The notes under the pieces were generated by a model. It was not told the origin of the DNA. It did no database searches and saw only the letters and a list, made by a program, of their open reading frames with translations. Below, piece after piece: positions 24,902 through 32,796 of a DNA stretch of 64,000 nucleotides (positions are counted from its first letter, which is position 1; each line of letters starts with the position of its first letter). A program made the translations under genes and the position numbers. Location of the stretch: contig JBLIGQ010000002.1 of NCBI GenBank assembly GCA_047636995.1, positions 1 through 64,000 on the forward strand, in the 5' to 3' direction. This DNA comes from JAQWQB01 sp047636995 (GTDB lineage Bacteria; Bacteroidota; Bacteroidia; Flavobacteriales_D; Sanyastnellaceae).

Positions 24902-26542
24902 TTAGGTCAACTCTAGAAAACGATCGATGAGCGCTTGTGTAGAGTCATCGAATTGCCCCTTTGTTGTTTGCTCAAGAACCGGAAGAATTCTACTTGCCAA
25001 TTCTTTCCCTAACTCCACGCCCCACTGGTCATAGCTGAATACATTCCAGATAACTCCTTGAACAAAAATCTTGTGCTCATACAAAGCAATTAGCATCCCT
25101 AAATTAAACGCATTCAATTCTTTAAAAAGCAACATAGAAGAGGGTCTATTTCCTTCAAACACTTTAAAAGGGGCAATTTTAATTCGGTTTTCATCAGAAA
25201 CCCCCTTTTTATCCAGTTGTTGGTCAACTTCAGCCCTTGATTTCCCGTTCATTAAAGCTTCCGCTTGAGCGAAGCAATTGGCCATCAGTTTGGTATGGTG
25301 GTTTGTGAATTGTGAGGTGGGTTTCACAAATCCAATAAAGTCAACGGGAATGACATCCGTGCCCTGATGCAGAAGCTGGAAAAATGCATGTTGCCCGTTT
25401 GTCCCTGGTTCGCCCCAAATAACGGGCCCAGTTGCGTGGCTCACTTTTTTTCCATCTCGGCCTACATATTTCCCATTGCTCTCCATATCTGCCTGCTGCA
25501 AATAGGCAGAGAACCGACTTAATTCTTGGCTGTACGGAATCACTCCAACACTTGAATAATTTAAGAAATTGCGATTCCACACACCGGTCAAAGCCGCTAT
25601 AACAGGTATGTTTTTGTCAAACGGAGCCTCTTGCACATGCACATCCATGGCTTTTGCACCATCTAAAAGCGCACGAAAGTTTTTCCACCCTGCACTCAGT
25701 GCAATACTCAATCCTACTGCGCTCCACAATGAATAACGCCCTCCCACCCATTCCCAGAATCCAAAAGTCTGAGTTGGTGCAATGCCAAATTCAGCGACGG
25801 CTTTCGAATTGGTTGAAACCGCAATAAAATGTTTTGATACCGCGTCATCATCCTTCGCCTGTTCCTTGAACCATGCTCTTGCAGCAAGCGCATTCGCAAG
25901 CGTCTCTTGCGTTGTAAAGGTTTTCGAAACAATAATAAAGAGCGTTGTAGCCGCAGGAACAACTCTTAACACAGAAGCAAGATCTGCACCATCTACGTTA
26001 GATACAAAGTGTGCTTTTAGTCCGCCAGCATGAGATTCAAGGGCTTTCGCCACCATTGCTGGACCTAAATCAGACCCTCCAATCCCAATGTTAACGACGT
26101 CTGTAAACTGCATTCCTGAGAAACTTTTTAATTCTCCCGAAAGCACCTTCTTGGTAAATGTCTCCATTTGATCTAACACCTCGTACACTTGAGGCATAAC
26201 ATCCTCACCCTCAACTAAGAATTGCTCATTTCGCCCTGCTCTTAAAGCCATATGAAGTACAGAACGATTTTCAGTAACATTAATCTTCTCACCAGAAAAC
26301 TGCGCCTTTAAGGCTTCAGAAACGCCCGCTTCCTTCGCCAGATCAATTAAAGACTTCAAAACTGCCTGATCAATTTGCTGCTTCGAATTATCAAAATACA
26401 GATCGCCTAACTCAACCGAAAAACGGGCAACACGATCAGTGTCAGATTGAAACATTGAGCGAATAGACTGTGGCTTGACCTTGGCAGCCAACGTATTTAA
26501 TTGCCCAGCGGCAAGTGACGAATTCAGATCGAAAGAGTTCAT
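24902..26542 (-). CDS. pgi: Glucose-6-phosphate isomerase
   Basis: The start at 26542 (MNSFDLNSSLAAGQL) gives 546 residues, the usual length; an open extension to 26659 runs into the fba gene and is unlikely. Diagnostic segments include FTDVVNIGIGGSDLGP, SKTFTTQET, the signature GEPGTNGQHAFFQLLHQGT with its active-site Glu/His, and a C-terminal KEL-x-S motif region. It interconverts glucose-6-phosphate and fructose-6-phosphate in the cytoplasm. It follows the fba gene on the same strand after 94 bases that hold a strong hairpin. Its place next to the glucan locus fits the processing of imported glucose. Confidence 0.97.
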   Translation of the reverse strand: MNSFDLNSSLAAGQLNTLAAKVKPQSIRSMFQSDTDRVARFSVELGDLYFDNSKQQIDQAVLKSLIDLAKEAGVSEALKAQFSGEKINVTENRSVLHMALRAGRNEQFLVEGEDVMPQVYEVLDQMETFTKKVLSGELKSFSGMQFTDVVNIGIGGSDLGPAMVAKALESHAGGLKAHFVSNVDGADLASVLRVVPAATTLFIIVSKTFTTQETLANALAARAWFKEQAKDDDAVSKHFIAVSTNSKAVAEFGIAPTQTFGFWEWVGGRYSLWSAVGLSIALSAGWKNFRALLDGAKAMDVHVQEAPFDKNIPVIAALTGVWNRNFLNYSSVGVIPYSQELSRFSAYLQQADMESNGKYVGRDGKKVSHATGPVIWGEPGTNGQHAFFQLLHQGTDVIPVDFIGFVKPTSQFTNHHTKLMANCFAQAEALMNGKSRAEVDQQLDKKGVSDENRIKIAPFKVFEGNRPSSMLLFKELNAFNLGMLIALYEHKIFVQGVIWNVFSYDQWGVELGKELASRILPVLEQTTKGQFDDSTQALIDRFLELT

Positions 26543-26579
26543 AGAATACTTAGTGTTGTTTTTACACCTTCCAAATTTC

Positions 26580-26625
26580 ACCAAAGAAAATAACCTAAAG
26601 GTTAAGTCGGGTGATTTTCTTTGGT
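26580..26625. other. Long inverted repeat between fba and pgi
   Basis: ACCAAAGAAAAT (26580-26591) is a perfect 12-bp inverted repeat of ATTTTCTTTGGT (26614-26625), with a smaller inner hairpin AACC-TAAA-GGTT at 26592-26603. On the minus strand the element is not followed by a T run, so it looks less like a terminator than an mRNA processing or stability element between the two genes. Confidence 0.6.
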
Positions 26626-26636
26626 ACGAATAAAAA

Positions 26637-27707
26637 TTATGCGTTTCTATTGATGGCATTTAAGTCATCAAAAGCTTGGTGAAGGCGATTAACGAAAGAC
26701 TTTTCTCCTTCTCTCAGCCAAACCCGAGGATCATATTTTTTCTTGTTTGGTATGTCAGCTCCTTCAGGGTTCCCAATTTGTGTATTGAGATACGCCATGT
26801 TTGATGACACATAATCACGCACACCAGCCAAAAATGCCCATTGCATATCGGTATCAATGTTCATCTTAATTGCCCCGTACTGAATAGCCTCACGTATCTC
26901 AGCAGTTGAGCTACCTGATCCACCATGGAACACGAAATTTACTGGATTGTGACCCGTACCAAATTTCTTTTGGATGTAATCTTGTGAATTCTTCAAGATA
27001 ATTGGACGAAGCTCAACATTGCCTGGCTTGTATACACCATGTACATTTCCGAAAGCCGCGGCGATTGTAAATTGATCGCTGATCTTATTCAACTCTTCAT
27101 ATGCATATGCAACCTCTTCTGGTTGCGTATAAAGTCTAGAGCTGTCAATATCTGTATTGTCTACTCCATCTTCTTCTCCTCCTGTAACGCCCAATTCGAT
27201 TTCCAATGTCATCCCTAAAGGAGACATTCTTTCATGGAAAGACTTACAAATTGCAATGTTTTCTTCAATTGGCTCTTCGCTCAAGTCAATCATGTGTGAC
27301 GAAAACAAGGGTTTCTTATTGGCTTCAAAATAACGCTCTGAATGGCCTACCAATCCATCAATCCATGGAAGTAATTTCTTCGCGCAGTGATCTGTATGTA
27401 AAATGACGGGAACGCCATAAGCTTCTGCTAATACATGAACGTGATGGGCCCCCGCTACGCTTCCTAAGATGGCTGCATTTTGATCTTCATTGGACAAAGA
27501 TTTCCCTGCGTTAAAGCAAGCACCACCATTTGAATATTGAACGATAACTGGAGAATTCACTGCTTTTGCTGTTTCAAGCACTGCATTCACAGTGTTGGTT
27601 CCAATCACATTCACAGCAGGCAATGCATAATTATTTTCATTTGCATCTCTTAGAAGCGCTTTCGCTTCCTCTCCCCAAATTACACCTGGTCGGAATTTTT
27701 GACTCAT
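26637..27707 (-). CDS. fbaA: Class II fructose-bisphosphate aldolase
   Basis: The start at 27707 gives 356 residues beginning MSQKFRPGVIWGEEAKALL; sixteen in-frame residues upstream are not credible. It is the E. coli FbaA type (class IIA). Zinc ligands lie in HTDHCAKK and VFHGGSGSS, and the conserved acidic segment LEIELGVTGGEEDGVDNTD is intact, as is KMNIDTDMQWAF. The enzyme splits fructose-1,6-bisphosphate into two triose phosphates in the cytoplasm. Paired with pgi downstream, it links the glucan locus to glycolysis or, in reverse, gluconeogenesis and storage glucan synthesis. Confidence 0.97.
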   Translation of the reverse strand: MSQKFRPGVIWGEEAKALLRDANENNYALPAVNVIGTNTVNAVLETAKAVNSPVIVQYSNGGACFNAGKSLSNEDQNAAILGSVAGAHHVHVLAEAYGVPVILHTDHCAKKLLPWIDGLVGHSERYFEANKKPLFSSHMIDLSEEPIEENIAICKSFHERMSPLGMTLEIELGVTGGEEDGVDNTDIDSSRLYTQPEEVAYAYEELNKISDQFTIAAAFGNVHGVYKPGNVELRPIILKNSQDYIQKKFGTGHNPVNFVFHGGSGSSTAEIREAIQYGAIKMNIDTDMQWAFLAGVRDYVSSNMAYLNTQIGNPEGADIPNKKKYDPRVWLREGEKSFVNRLHQAFDDLNAINRNA

Positions 27708-27771
27708 CTCTATTCTTTTAATGAATGACAAAAATGAGAAAAAGGAATAAGCCAAAGAGTTTTGAAGCGAG

Positions 27772-28074
27772 CTATTTATTCTTTACCTCTTCTGCCTTTT
27801 TGTTCATAAGCCTTAAAAACAGAGGAGGCCGAAGCGACAGAAGCATCGCCCCTAGATAGCCTGTAGGAAGTTGATGAGCATTCTCAATGTGCTTGAAGAA
27901 AGGGCATGATGTAGAGGCTTTGTAGTGGTGATTTAAATGCCTCAAGAGCTCAAATAGTAGCAACCTTGTGCCTACATGATGTAATTTACGGCTCTAAACA
28001 GGCATTATACGTTCGCATTTACGACCTTCTTTCCTCTTTCCAACAACTCTCTAATGTGCGACGTAGTTCACGCT
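27772..28074 (-). pseudogene. Decayed alkane 1-monooxygenase (AlkB family), C-terminal fragment
   Basis: One minus-strand frame reads SVNYVAH, stop, RVVGKRKEGRKCERIMPV, stop, then HHVGTRLLLFELLRHLNHHYKAS and QLPTGYLGAMLLSLRPPLF. These align in order with the AlkB C-terminus: the NYIEHYGL-type histidine motif, the YERVMP segment, the LLLFELxRHSDHHYKAS histidine motif and the QLPTGYxGMxLLSLxPPLW end. Two in-frame stops (28051-28053 and 27994-27996) and loss of the N-terminal two thirds mark it as a pseudogene. No further AlkB motif is readable in the 230 bases upstream. It lies between fba and a YbjQ-family gene with no other alkane genes around. Confidence 0.8.
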
Positions 28075-28309
28075 TTATCAAAGAAAGTTCGTTTCTGCTA
28101 AAGAAAAATCAGGGGAAAAAGCACCTCTTCTTCTGAAAAGAGGAACGAACTTGACAACAGAAGCGCACGTTGATTCCAATCATTACGCACACGATTTCCG
28201 GACTCATTACCTTCCCATGAGCGCTAAAGCACCTATTCTAGGACCAGCTATAAATGCAGACAGCCACACAACTCTGACGGTCTAAGATGACATCATTGCA
28301 TCAAGCTAA

Positions 28310-28624
28310 TCAAACCAACTTTACGGCTGTGCCATAAGCGAGAATTTCCGCTGCACCTTGCATCACAGCAGACGTAGTAAAACGTATGTTCACTACAGCA
28401 TCTGCCCCCATACGTTCGGCATCCTCCTTCATTCGGTCCAATGCACCTTCACGGGCATCAGCGAGAAGTTTTGTATACTCTGAAATCTCCCCCCCAACAA
28501 TGCTTTTTAATCCGGCTAAAATATCCCGTCCGGCATTTCTAGCGCGCACAGTGCTTCCTCTACAAATACCAATTGCTTCTGAGATTTGCCTTCCTGGAAT
28601 AGTTTCAATGGTTGAGAGTATCAT
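28310..28624 (-). CDS. YbjQ/UPF0145 family protein
   Basis: The ATG at 28624 gives 104 residues. Marks of the YbjQ (UPF0145, heavy-metal-binding-like) family are a start with an ETIPG motif, RGSTVRARNAGRDILAGLKSIVGGE, and DRMKEDAERMGADAVVNIRFTTS, ending in AYGTAVKL. These proteins form pentamers; their function is not established. The longer open frame to 28738 lies inside the upstream lipoprotein gene and is not used here. Start and upstream stop are one base apart, so it is in the def operon. Confidence 0.9.
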   Translation of the reverse strand: MILSTIETIPGRQISEAIGICRGSTVRARNAGRDILAGLKSIVGGEISEYTKLLADAREGALDRMKEDAERMGADAVVNIRFTTSAVMQGAAEILAYGTAVKLV

Positions 28625-28625
28625 A

Positions 28626-29189
28626 TCAATTTTGGTTTTGTTCTTTGAACCTTTTAATCTTTTCGGAATCTGTAAGGTAGAGCAACTGAATTGAAGCTTG
28701 CGCATCACCTGCCCAAGAAGACTCTGGATAAAGCTCAATTACTTTTTCGTAGGCCGTTTGAGCCATCTCCCTGTCATTCAAGACATTTTCGTAAATAAAC
28801 CCCACCAAAAATGCCGCTTCAGTTCGTTTATTAAACAGAGGATAGCCATCATGTGCGTTCATCAAAAAATCAATGGCTCTTCTGGGCTTTCCTATCTCAT
28901 TGGCTAATTTCCCTGCACGAAACAGGTATTCAGCTGCCATTTCATCTTTATTGTACTGATTCGTAAAAGTAGCATACGTGGCTACTAGCTGCTGACGCAA
29001 TTTCCTTTCTGAATAATCTGTATCTGCATTCACGGCAGCTTCAAGTTCTTGAAGCTTCTCTTTCTTGGCTTCATACATTTCTTCTTTCGAAGGTGTGTCA
29101 GAAACAGCAATTTCGACCTCATTTACATCTGTACTTCCGCAAGAAGCGACGAGACAAGCGATCATTAAAACGAACAGATTAATTTTCAT
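28626..29189 (-). CDS. TPR-like lipoprotein next to def
   Basis: 187 residues with a lipoprotein signal (MKINLFVLMIACLVASC, Cys17). A charged linker (about 30-60) is followed by helical repeats of TPR type: AAEYLFRAGKLANEIGKPRRAIDFL, FNKRTEAAFLVGFIYENVLND and AQTAYEKVIELYPESSWAGDA. The pattern matches an outer-membrane or periplasmic adaptor. Its ATG overlaps the def stop as ATGA. Small TPR genes beside def are common in Bacteroidota, but I know of no function. Confidence 0.8.
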   Translation of the reverse strand: MKINLFVLMIACLVASCGSTDVNEVEIAVSDTPSKEEMYEAKKEKLQELEAAVNADTDYSERKLRQQLVATYATFTNQYNKDEMAAEYLFRAGKLANEIGKPRRAIDFLMNAHDGYPLFNKRTEAAFLVGFIYENVLNDREMAQTAYEKVIELYPESSWAGDAQASIQLLYLTDSEKIKRFKEQNQN

Positions 29190-29761
29190 CTTCTTTTCTG
29201 TTTTGGAAACTTCATTTTGTAGCTCACATCAACATTTCCTTTTGAAATGTCTGCTAACTTCCCTTTCAAGAGTGTTCTTCTAATAGGTGAAAGTTTATCT
29301 GTAAACAAAACACCTTCAATGTGATCATACTCATGCTGCACAACGCGCGCTAACACGCCGTCTAAAGCCTCCTCGTATAGATCCCAATTCTCATCGTAAT
29401 ATTCAATTTTAAGCTCAGACTTTCTATTTATTTCTTCACGAATGTTCGGAATAGAAAGGCACCCTTCTTCGAAAGGCCATTCCTCACCTGTCTCTTCAAA
29501 GATGATGGGATTGATAAAAACCCTTTTGAATCCTTCTGCTGAAGGTTCTGGATCATCTCCTTCAGCGAAGGGAGTGGCATCAACGATAAACAGGCGGATT
29601 GACAATCCGATTTGTGGCGCTGCAAGCCCCACTCCTCTTGCTTCATACATTGTATCATACATGTTACTGATAAGCTTATCCAATTTTGGATAGTTCTCAT
29701 CAATCTCTGCCGCCTTTTTCCTTAGAACAGGGTCGCCGTATGCAACGATTGGTAAAATCAT
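29186..29761 (-). CDS. def: Peptide deformylase
   Basis: A 191-residue enzyme with the three PDF motifs: GVGLAAPQIG, EGCLSIP and the zinc motif QHEYDHIEGVLF. It removes the N-formyl group from new proteins in the cytoplasm. Length is normal, with a slightly extended basic tail (KMKFPKQKRR). Two further genes downstream overlap or nearly touch it, forming a three-gene unit def, TPR lipoprotein, ybjQ-like. Confidence 0.97.
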   Translation of the reverse strand: MILPIVAYGDPVLRKKAAEIDENYPKLDKLISNMYDTMYEARGVGLAAPQIGLSIRLFIVDATPFAEGDDPEPSAEGFKRVFINPIIFEETGEEWPFEEGCLSIPNIREEINRKSELKIEYYDENWDLYEEALDGVLARVVQHEYDHIEGVLFTDKLSPIRRTLLKGKLADISKGNVDVSYKMKFPKQKRR

Positions 29762-29836
29762 TTTATTAAATGCTTTAAAGGTAATGCTAACATTTAGTTT
29801 CTTCGAGTCACAATTTCGCCCAAAACATCACTTCAA

Positions 29837-30958
29837 TCAACTTAACGAAATGGTGTCTTCAATTGTCAATCCGTAAACGGTCACCCCTTTTCTTCTATTC
29901 GGTGTATTTGACAGTAAGTTCATTCGTTTCACCCCAAGATCACGTAAAATCTGAGAACCGATGCCGTAGTCCTTGGTGTCCATTGGAGGTCCTGCGAGGT
30001 GCTGCTCTTCCTTCGAGAAGGCGCTATAGGCCTCAATCTCATCTATTAAGCCGCGTCCTTTATCCAACTTATTGATGTAAACGATTACTCCTTTTCCTTC
30101 TTCCTCAATGAAAGACATCGCTTTACGCAATTGATGCCCTTTGCCAAAGTTAACGGCATTGAAGATGTCTCCAATCATGCTGCTAGAATGCACACGCACA
30201 GGAATTATTTCATCTTCTTCCCAAGTTCCTTTCACGAGGGCGAGGTGTTCACTATCTGTTGTCAGCTGCTTGTATGCGATCAATTTGAACGACCCATGCT
30301 CTGTTTCTAGATCCACTTCATTTTGTCTTTCGATCAAAGAATCATGCTCAAGTCTGTAGGCGATCAGATCTGCAATGCTCACAATCTTCAAATTGAATTT
30401 TGTTGCAATTTCAAGTAGTGAAGGCAAGCGGGCCATGGTCCCGTCTTCGTTCATAATCTCTACAATGACTCCTGCAGCTTCAAATCCGGCCAGTCTACTA
30501 AAGTCAATGGCCGCTTCTGTATGCCCTGCCCTTCTCAGCACACCACCTTCTTTTGCTCTGAGCGGAAAGATGTGGCCTGGCTTTCCTAATTCCTCAGGAC
30601 GAATTGCAGGATCTATAAGGGCTAAAACAGTTTTAGAGCGATCAGAAGCAGAAATCCCAGTGGAGGTTCCATAACCAACAAGGTCTACAGAAACTGTAAA
30701 TGGCGTCTCAAAAGCAGCGCTGTTGGTATTGACCATGAGCGATAGGCCCAGGTCATCACAGCGCGACTCTACCAAAGGAGCACATATGAGTCCCCTTCCA
30801 TGTGTTGCCATAAAGTTGATTACTTCTGGCGTAACATTGCGAGCTGCAGTTAAAAAATCACCTTCGTTTTCACGATCTTCATCATCAACAACAATGATTA
30901 CTTCACCGTTGCGAATAGCCTCAATGGCTGACTCTATTGAATCGAGTTCTTTTTTCAT
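29837..30958 (-). CDS. ribB: RibBA-like protein: DHBP synthase with a degenerate GTP cyclohydrolase II domain
   Basis: Starting at 30958, the 373-residue protein has an intact 3,4-dihydroxy-2-butanone-4-phosphate synthase half: DDEDRENEGDF, THGRGLICAPL, TGISASDRSKT and RAGHTEAAID. This half makes the four-carbon precursor of riboflavin. The second half keeps the fold of GTP cyclohydrolase II (VRVHSSSMIGDIFNA, DYGIGSQILRDLGVKRMNLLSN) but the three zinc cysteines are Ser, Phe and Lys. Cyclohydrolase activity is therefore unlikely and a separate RibA should exist. Similar degenerate domains occur in other Flavobacteria. A consensus -7 element ends five bases upstream of the ATG, which decides this start over the longer frame. 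Confidence 0.9.
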   Translation of the reverse strand: MKKELDSIESAIEAIRNGEVIIVVDDEDRENEGDFLTAARNVTPEVINFMATHGRGLICAPLVESRCDDLGLSLMVNTNSAAFETPFTVSVDLVGYGTSTGISASDRSKTVLALIDPAIRPEELGKPGHIFPLRAKEGGVLRRAGHTEAAIDFSRLAGFEAAGVIVEIMNEDGTMARLPSLLEIATKFNLKIVSIADLIAYRLEHDSLIERQNEVDLETEHGSFKLIAYKQLTTDSEHLALVKGTWEEDEIIPVRVHSSSMIGDIFNAVNFGKGHQLRKAMSFIEEEGKGVIVYINKLDKGRGLIDEIEAYSAFSKEEQHLAGPPMDTKDYGIGSQILRDLGVKRMNLLSNTPNRRKGVTVYGLTIEDTISLS

Positions 30959-30963
30959 CAGTG

Positions 30964-30971
30964 CAAAGGTA
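30964..30971 (-). promoter_or_regulatory. Consensus -7 element just upstream of the ribB start
   Basis: TACCTTTG on the minus strand, an exact TAnnTTTG match, ends five bases before the ATG at 30958. Transcription would start at or next to the ATG, giving a leaderless or nearly leaderless mRNA. Confidence 0.55.
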
Positions 30972-31029
30972 CTTAATCTAAGAAGGATGCCACTTAATTT
31001 TGACTGACAAAAGCAGCGTTGTTGCAAAC

Positions 31030-31055
31030 AAAAAAACCCGACACAAGGTCGGGTT
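31030..31055 (-). terminator. Rho-independent terminator after rpmE2
   Basis: On the minus strand AACCCGAC pairs with GTCGGGTT around a five-base loop, followed by a run of T. It lies 23 bases past the L31 stop and ahead of the ribB promoter. Confidence 0.85.
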
Positions 31056-31077
31056 CATATTCGATTGTAAGAAGTTA

Positions 31078-31398
31078 TTAATCTTCTTTGGTCTCTTCTT
31101 TTGGAACTTCTGCTTCTGCTTCTTCTCCAGCATCAGCTTTTGTGTCTTTCGACCACTTTCCATACTTCGTACGGAATTTGTCAATACGTCCTGCGGTATC
31201 AACGAATTGTACTTTACCAGTGAAGAACGGGTGAGACTCATTAGAAATCTCCAATTTAATAATTGGATATTCTTTTCCATCTTCCCACTCCTCTGTTTCT
31301 CTTGAAGGCGCTGTTGAACGGCTCAAGAAACGGTGGTTATTACTCATATCTTTGAAGATAACAAATCTGTAATCTTCTGGATGTAGGTCCTTTTTCAT
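31078..31398 (-). CDS. rpmE2: 50S ribosomal protein L31, type B
   Basis: 106 residues starting MKKDLHPEDYRFVIFKDMS with the type B L31 core (HPFFTGKVQFVDTAGRIDKF) and no zinc Cys motif. The C-terminal 20 residues (DAGEEAEAEVPKEETKED) are a strongly acidic tail longer than in the E. coli type. It is a single-gene unit with its own promoter and terminator. Confidence 0.96.
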   Translation of the reverse strand: MKKDLHPEDYRFVIFKDMSNNHRFLSRSTAPSRETEEWEDGKEYPIIKLEISNESHPFFTGKVQFVDTAGRIDKFRTKYGKWSKDTKADAGEEAEAEVPKEETKED

Positions 31399-31421
31399 CT
31401 TTGCTCAGAATTTCGGGACTG

Positions 31422-31429
31422 CAAAAGTA
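31422..31429 (-). promoter_or_regulatory. Candidate -7 element of rpmE2
   Basis: TACTTTTG on the minus strand, matching TAnnTTTG, 23 bases upstream of the ATG at 31398. A TTTTG about 22 bases further upstream may be the -33 element. Confidence 0.5.
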
Positions 31430-31519
31430 GCATTTTCCCATCATACTTCCGCAAAACTACGTAGAAAAAGCTTCTAAAGTAAAATTCATTCGCCAAAAGT
31501 AATTTCTACCTTCGTCCTT

Positions 31520-32689
31520 ATGGCTAAAATTTTGCGCATTCTTAATCGGTTTAACCTTGGTGGCCCTGTATACAACGCCGCAAATTTGAGTGCGGGCCTT
31601 GCTCCTGAGTTCGAGACTTTACTCATTGGAGGAATTCCAGAAACGGATGAAATCAGCGCCGTTTTCATTCCTGAAAACATGGGAGTACAAGTGGAATGCA
31701 TTCCTGAAATGAGGCGAAGCATCAAGTTCAGGCAAGATTACCGTGCCTATCAAAAGATCAGACAAATCATCAGAACATTTCAACCTGACATTGTGCACAC
31801 GCATGCCTCAAAAGCCGGAGCGCTAGGAAGATTGGCTGCCTTTAAAGAGGGGGTTCCAGTGGTTGTTCACACTTTCCACGGACATGTATTCCACAGTTAT
31901 TTCGGCAAGGCCAAGACCATGCTTTTTAAAGTATTGGAGCGAAACTTAGCGAAGCGAAGCAGCGCAGTGGTGGTGATCAGCAATCAACAAAGACATGAAT
32001 TGGTCAATCAGCACCGAATCATTCCTAAGGAAAAAGCCCATGTAATTCCTTTGGGCTTTGATCTGAACCGTTTCCAAACAAACAATGACCAAAGAAGAGC
32101 CGCTTTCAGAAAGAAATATAGTCTGCCTGACGGAAAAGTAGCCATTGGTATCATTGGTAGACTGGCCCCCATAAAAAATCATTCGCTGTTCATTGAAGTT
32201 ATTTCTAAACTGGACCCAAAAAAATATGTGGCATTCATTATTGGGGATGGCGAAGAAAGAGATTCCATAGAACGCGAACTTAAGGAACAGAACCTTTCCT
32301 TCGCAGAAGCCCCGAAATATAGCAATGAGCAAGTCTGTTTTACGTCGTGGGTCACTGAGATTGAGTTCGTCTTGCCTGGCTTAGACTTAGTTGTTCTTAC
32401 CTCTCACAATGAAGGAACTCCTGTTTCTATAATAGAAGCTCAAGCAGCTGGAATAGCGGTGGTCTCAACAAAAGTTGGCGGAGTACAAGATGTCGTTTTA
32501 CATGAAAAAACAGGATTTCTTGTTGCACCCAATGATGCTTCTCAATTTGCGAATGCTGTATCTCAACTAATTGATTCTGAGTCCCTGAGAAAATCCTTTG
32601 GCGCACGCGGGATTGAACATGCCTTTTCTCTTTTCACGAAAGAACGGCTGAGCGCCAATATGCGTGCTTTATATCAGTCTCTGATTTAG
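31520..32689 (+). CDS. GT4 family glycosyltransferase
   Basis: 389 residues with a GT-B fold. The N-domain has the NLGGPVYNA glycine loop near residue 12 and THASKAGALGRLAA; the C-domain has IGRLAPIKNHSLF, IGDGEERDSIE and the catalytic E-x7-E region SHNEGTPVSIIEAQAAG, followed by VGGVQDVV. These match GT4 enzymes of surface polysaccharide or lipopolysaccharide assembly, acting at the inner membrane with nucleotide sugars. A -7-like TACCTTCG (31507-31514) ends five bases before the ATG. No other polysaccharide genes flank it, so its product is unknown. Confidence 0.88.
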   Translation: MAKILRILNRFNLGGPVYNAANLSAGLAPEFETLLIGGIPETDEISAVFIPENMGVQVECIPEMRRSIKFRQDYRAYQKIRQIIRTFQPDIVHTHASKAGALGRLAAFKEGVPVVVHTFHGHVFHSYFGKAKTMLFKVLERNLAKRSSAVVVISNQQRHELVNQHRIIPKEKAHVIPLGFDLNRFQTNNDQRRAAFRKKYSLPDGKVAIGIIGRLAPIKNHSLFIEVISKLDPKKYVAFIIGDGEERDSIERELKEQNLSFAEAPKYSNEQVCFTSWVTEIEFVLPGLDLVVLTSHNEGTPVSIIEAQAAGIAVVSTKVGGVQDVVLHEKTGFLVAPNDASQFANAVSQLIDSESLRKSFGARGIEHAFSLFTKERLSANMRALYQSLI

Positions 32690-32796
32690 CCTTATCCACA
32701 GATTCGTGTTTGCAAGTACGTGATGGTTACCTCGTGCCACCCAAAGTCTATTCTACTTTTGGAACAGAAGTAATCTTACTTTGTAAACTTAACCTA

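Noticed and set aside
30969..31305. Frames of about 100 codons on both strands around the L31 gene
   Set aside because: They overlap rpmE2, its terminator and the ribB promoter and have biased composition (Phe/Cys-rich or Lys-rich) without motifs.
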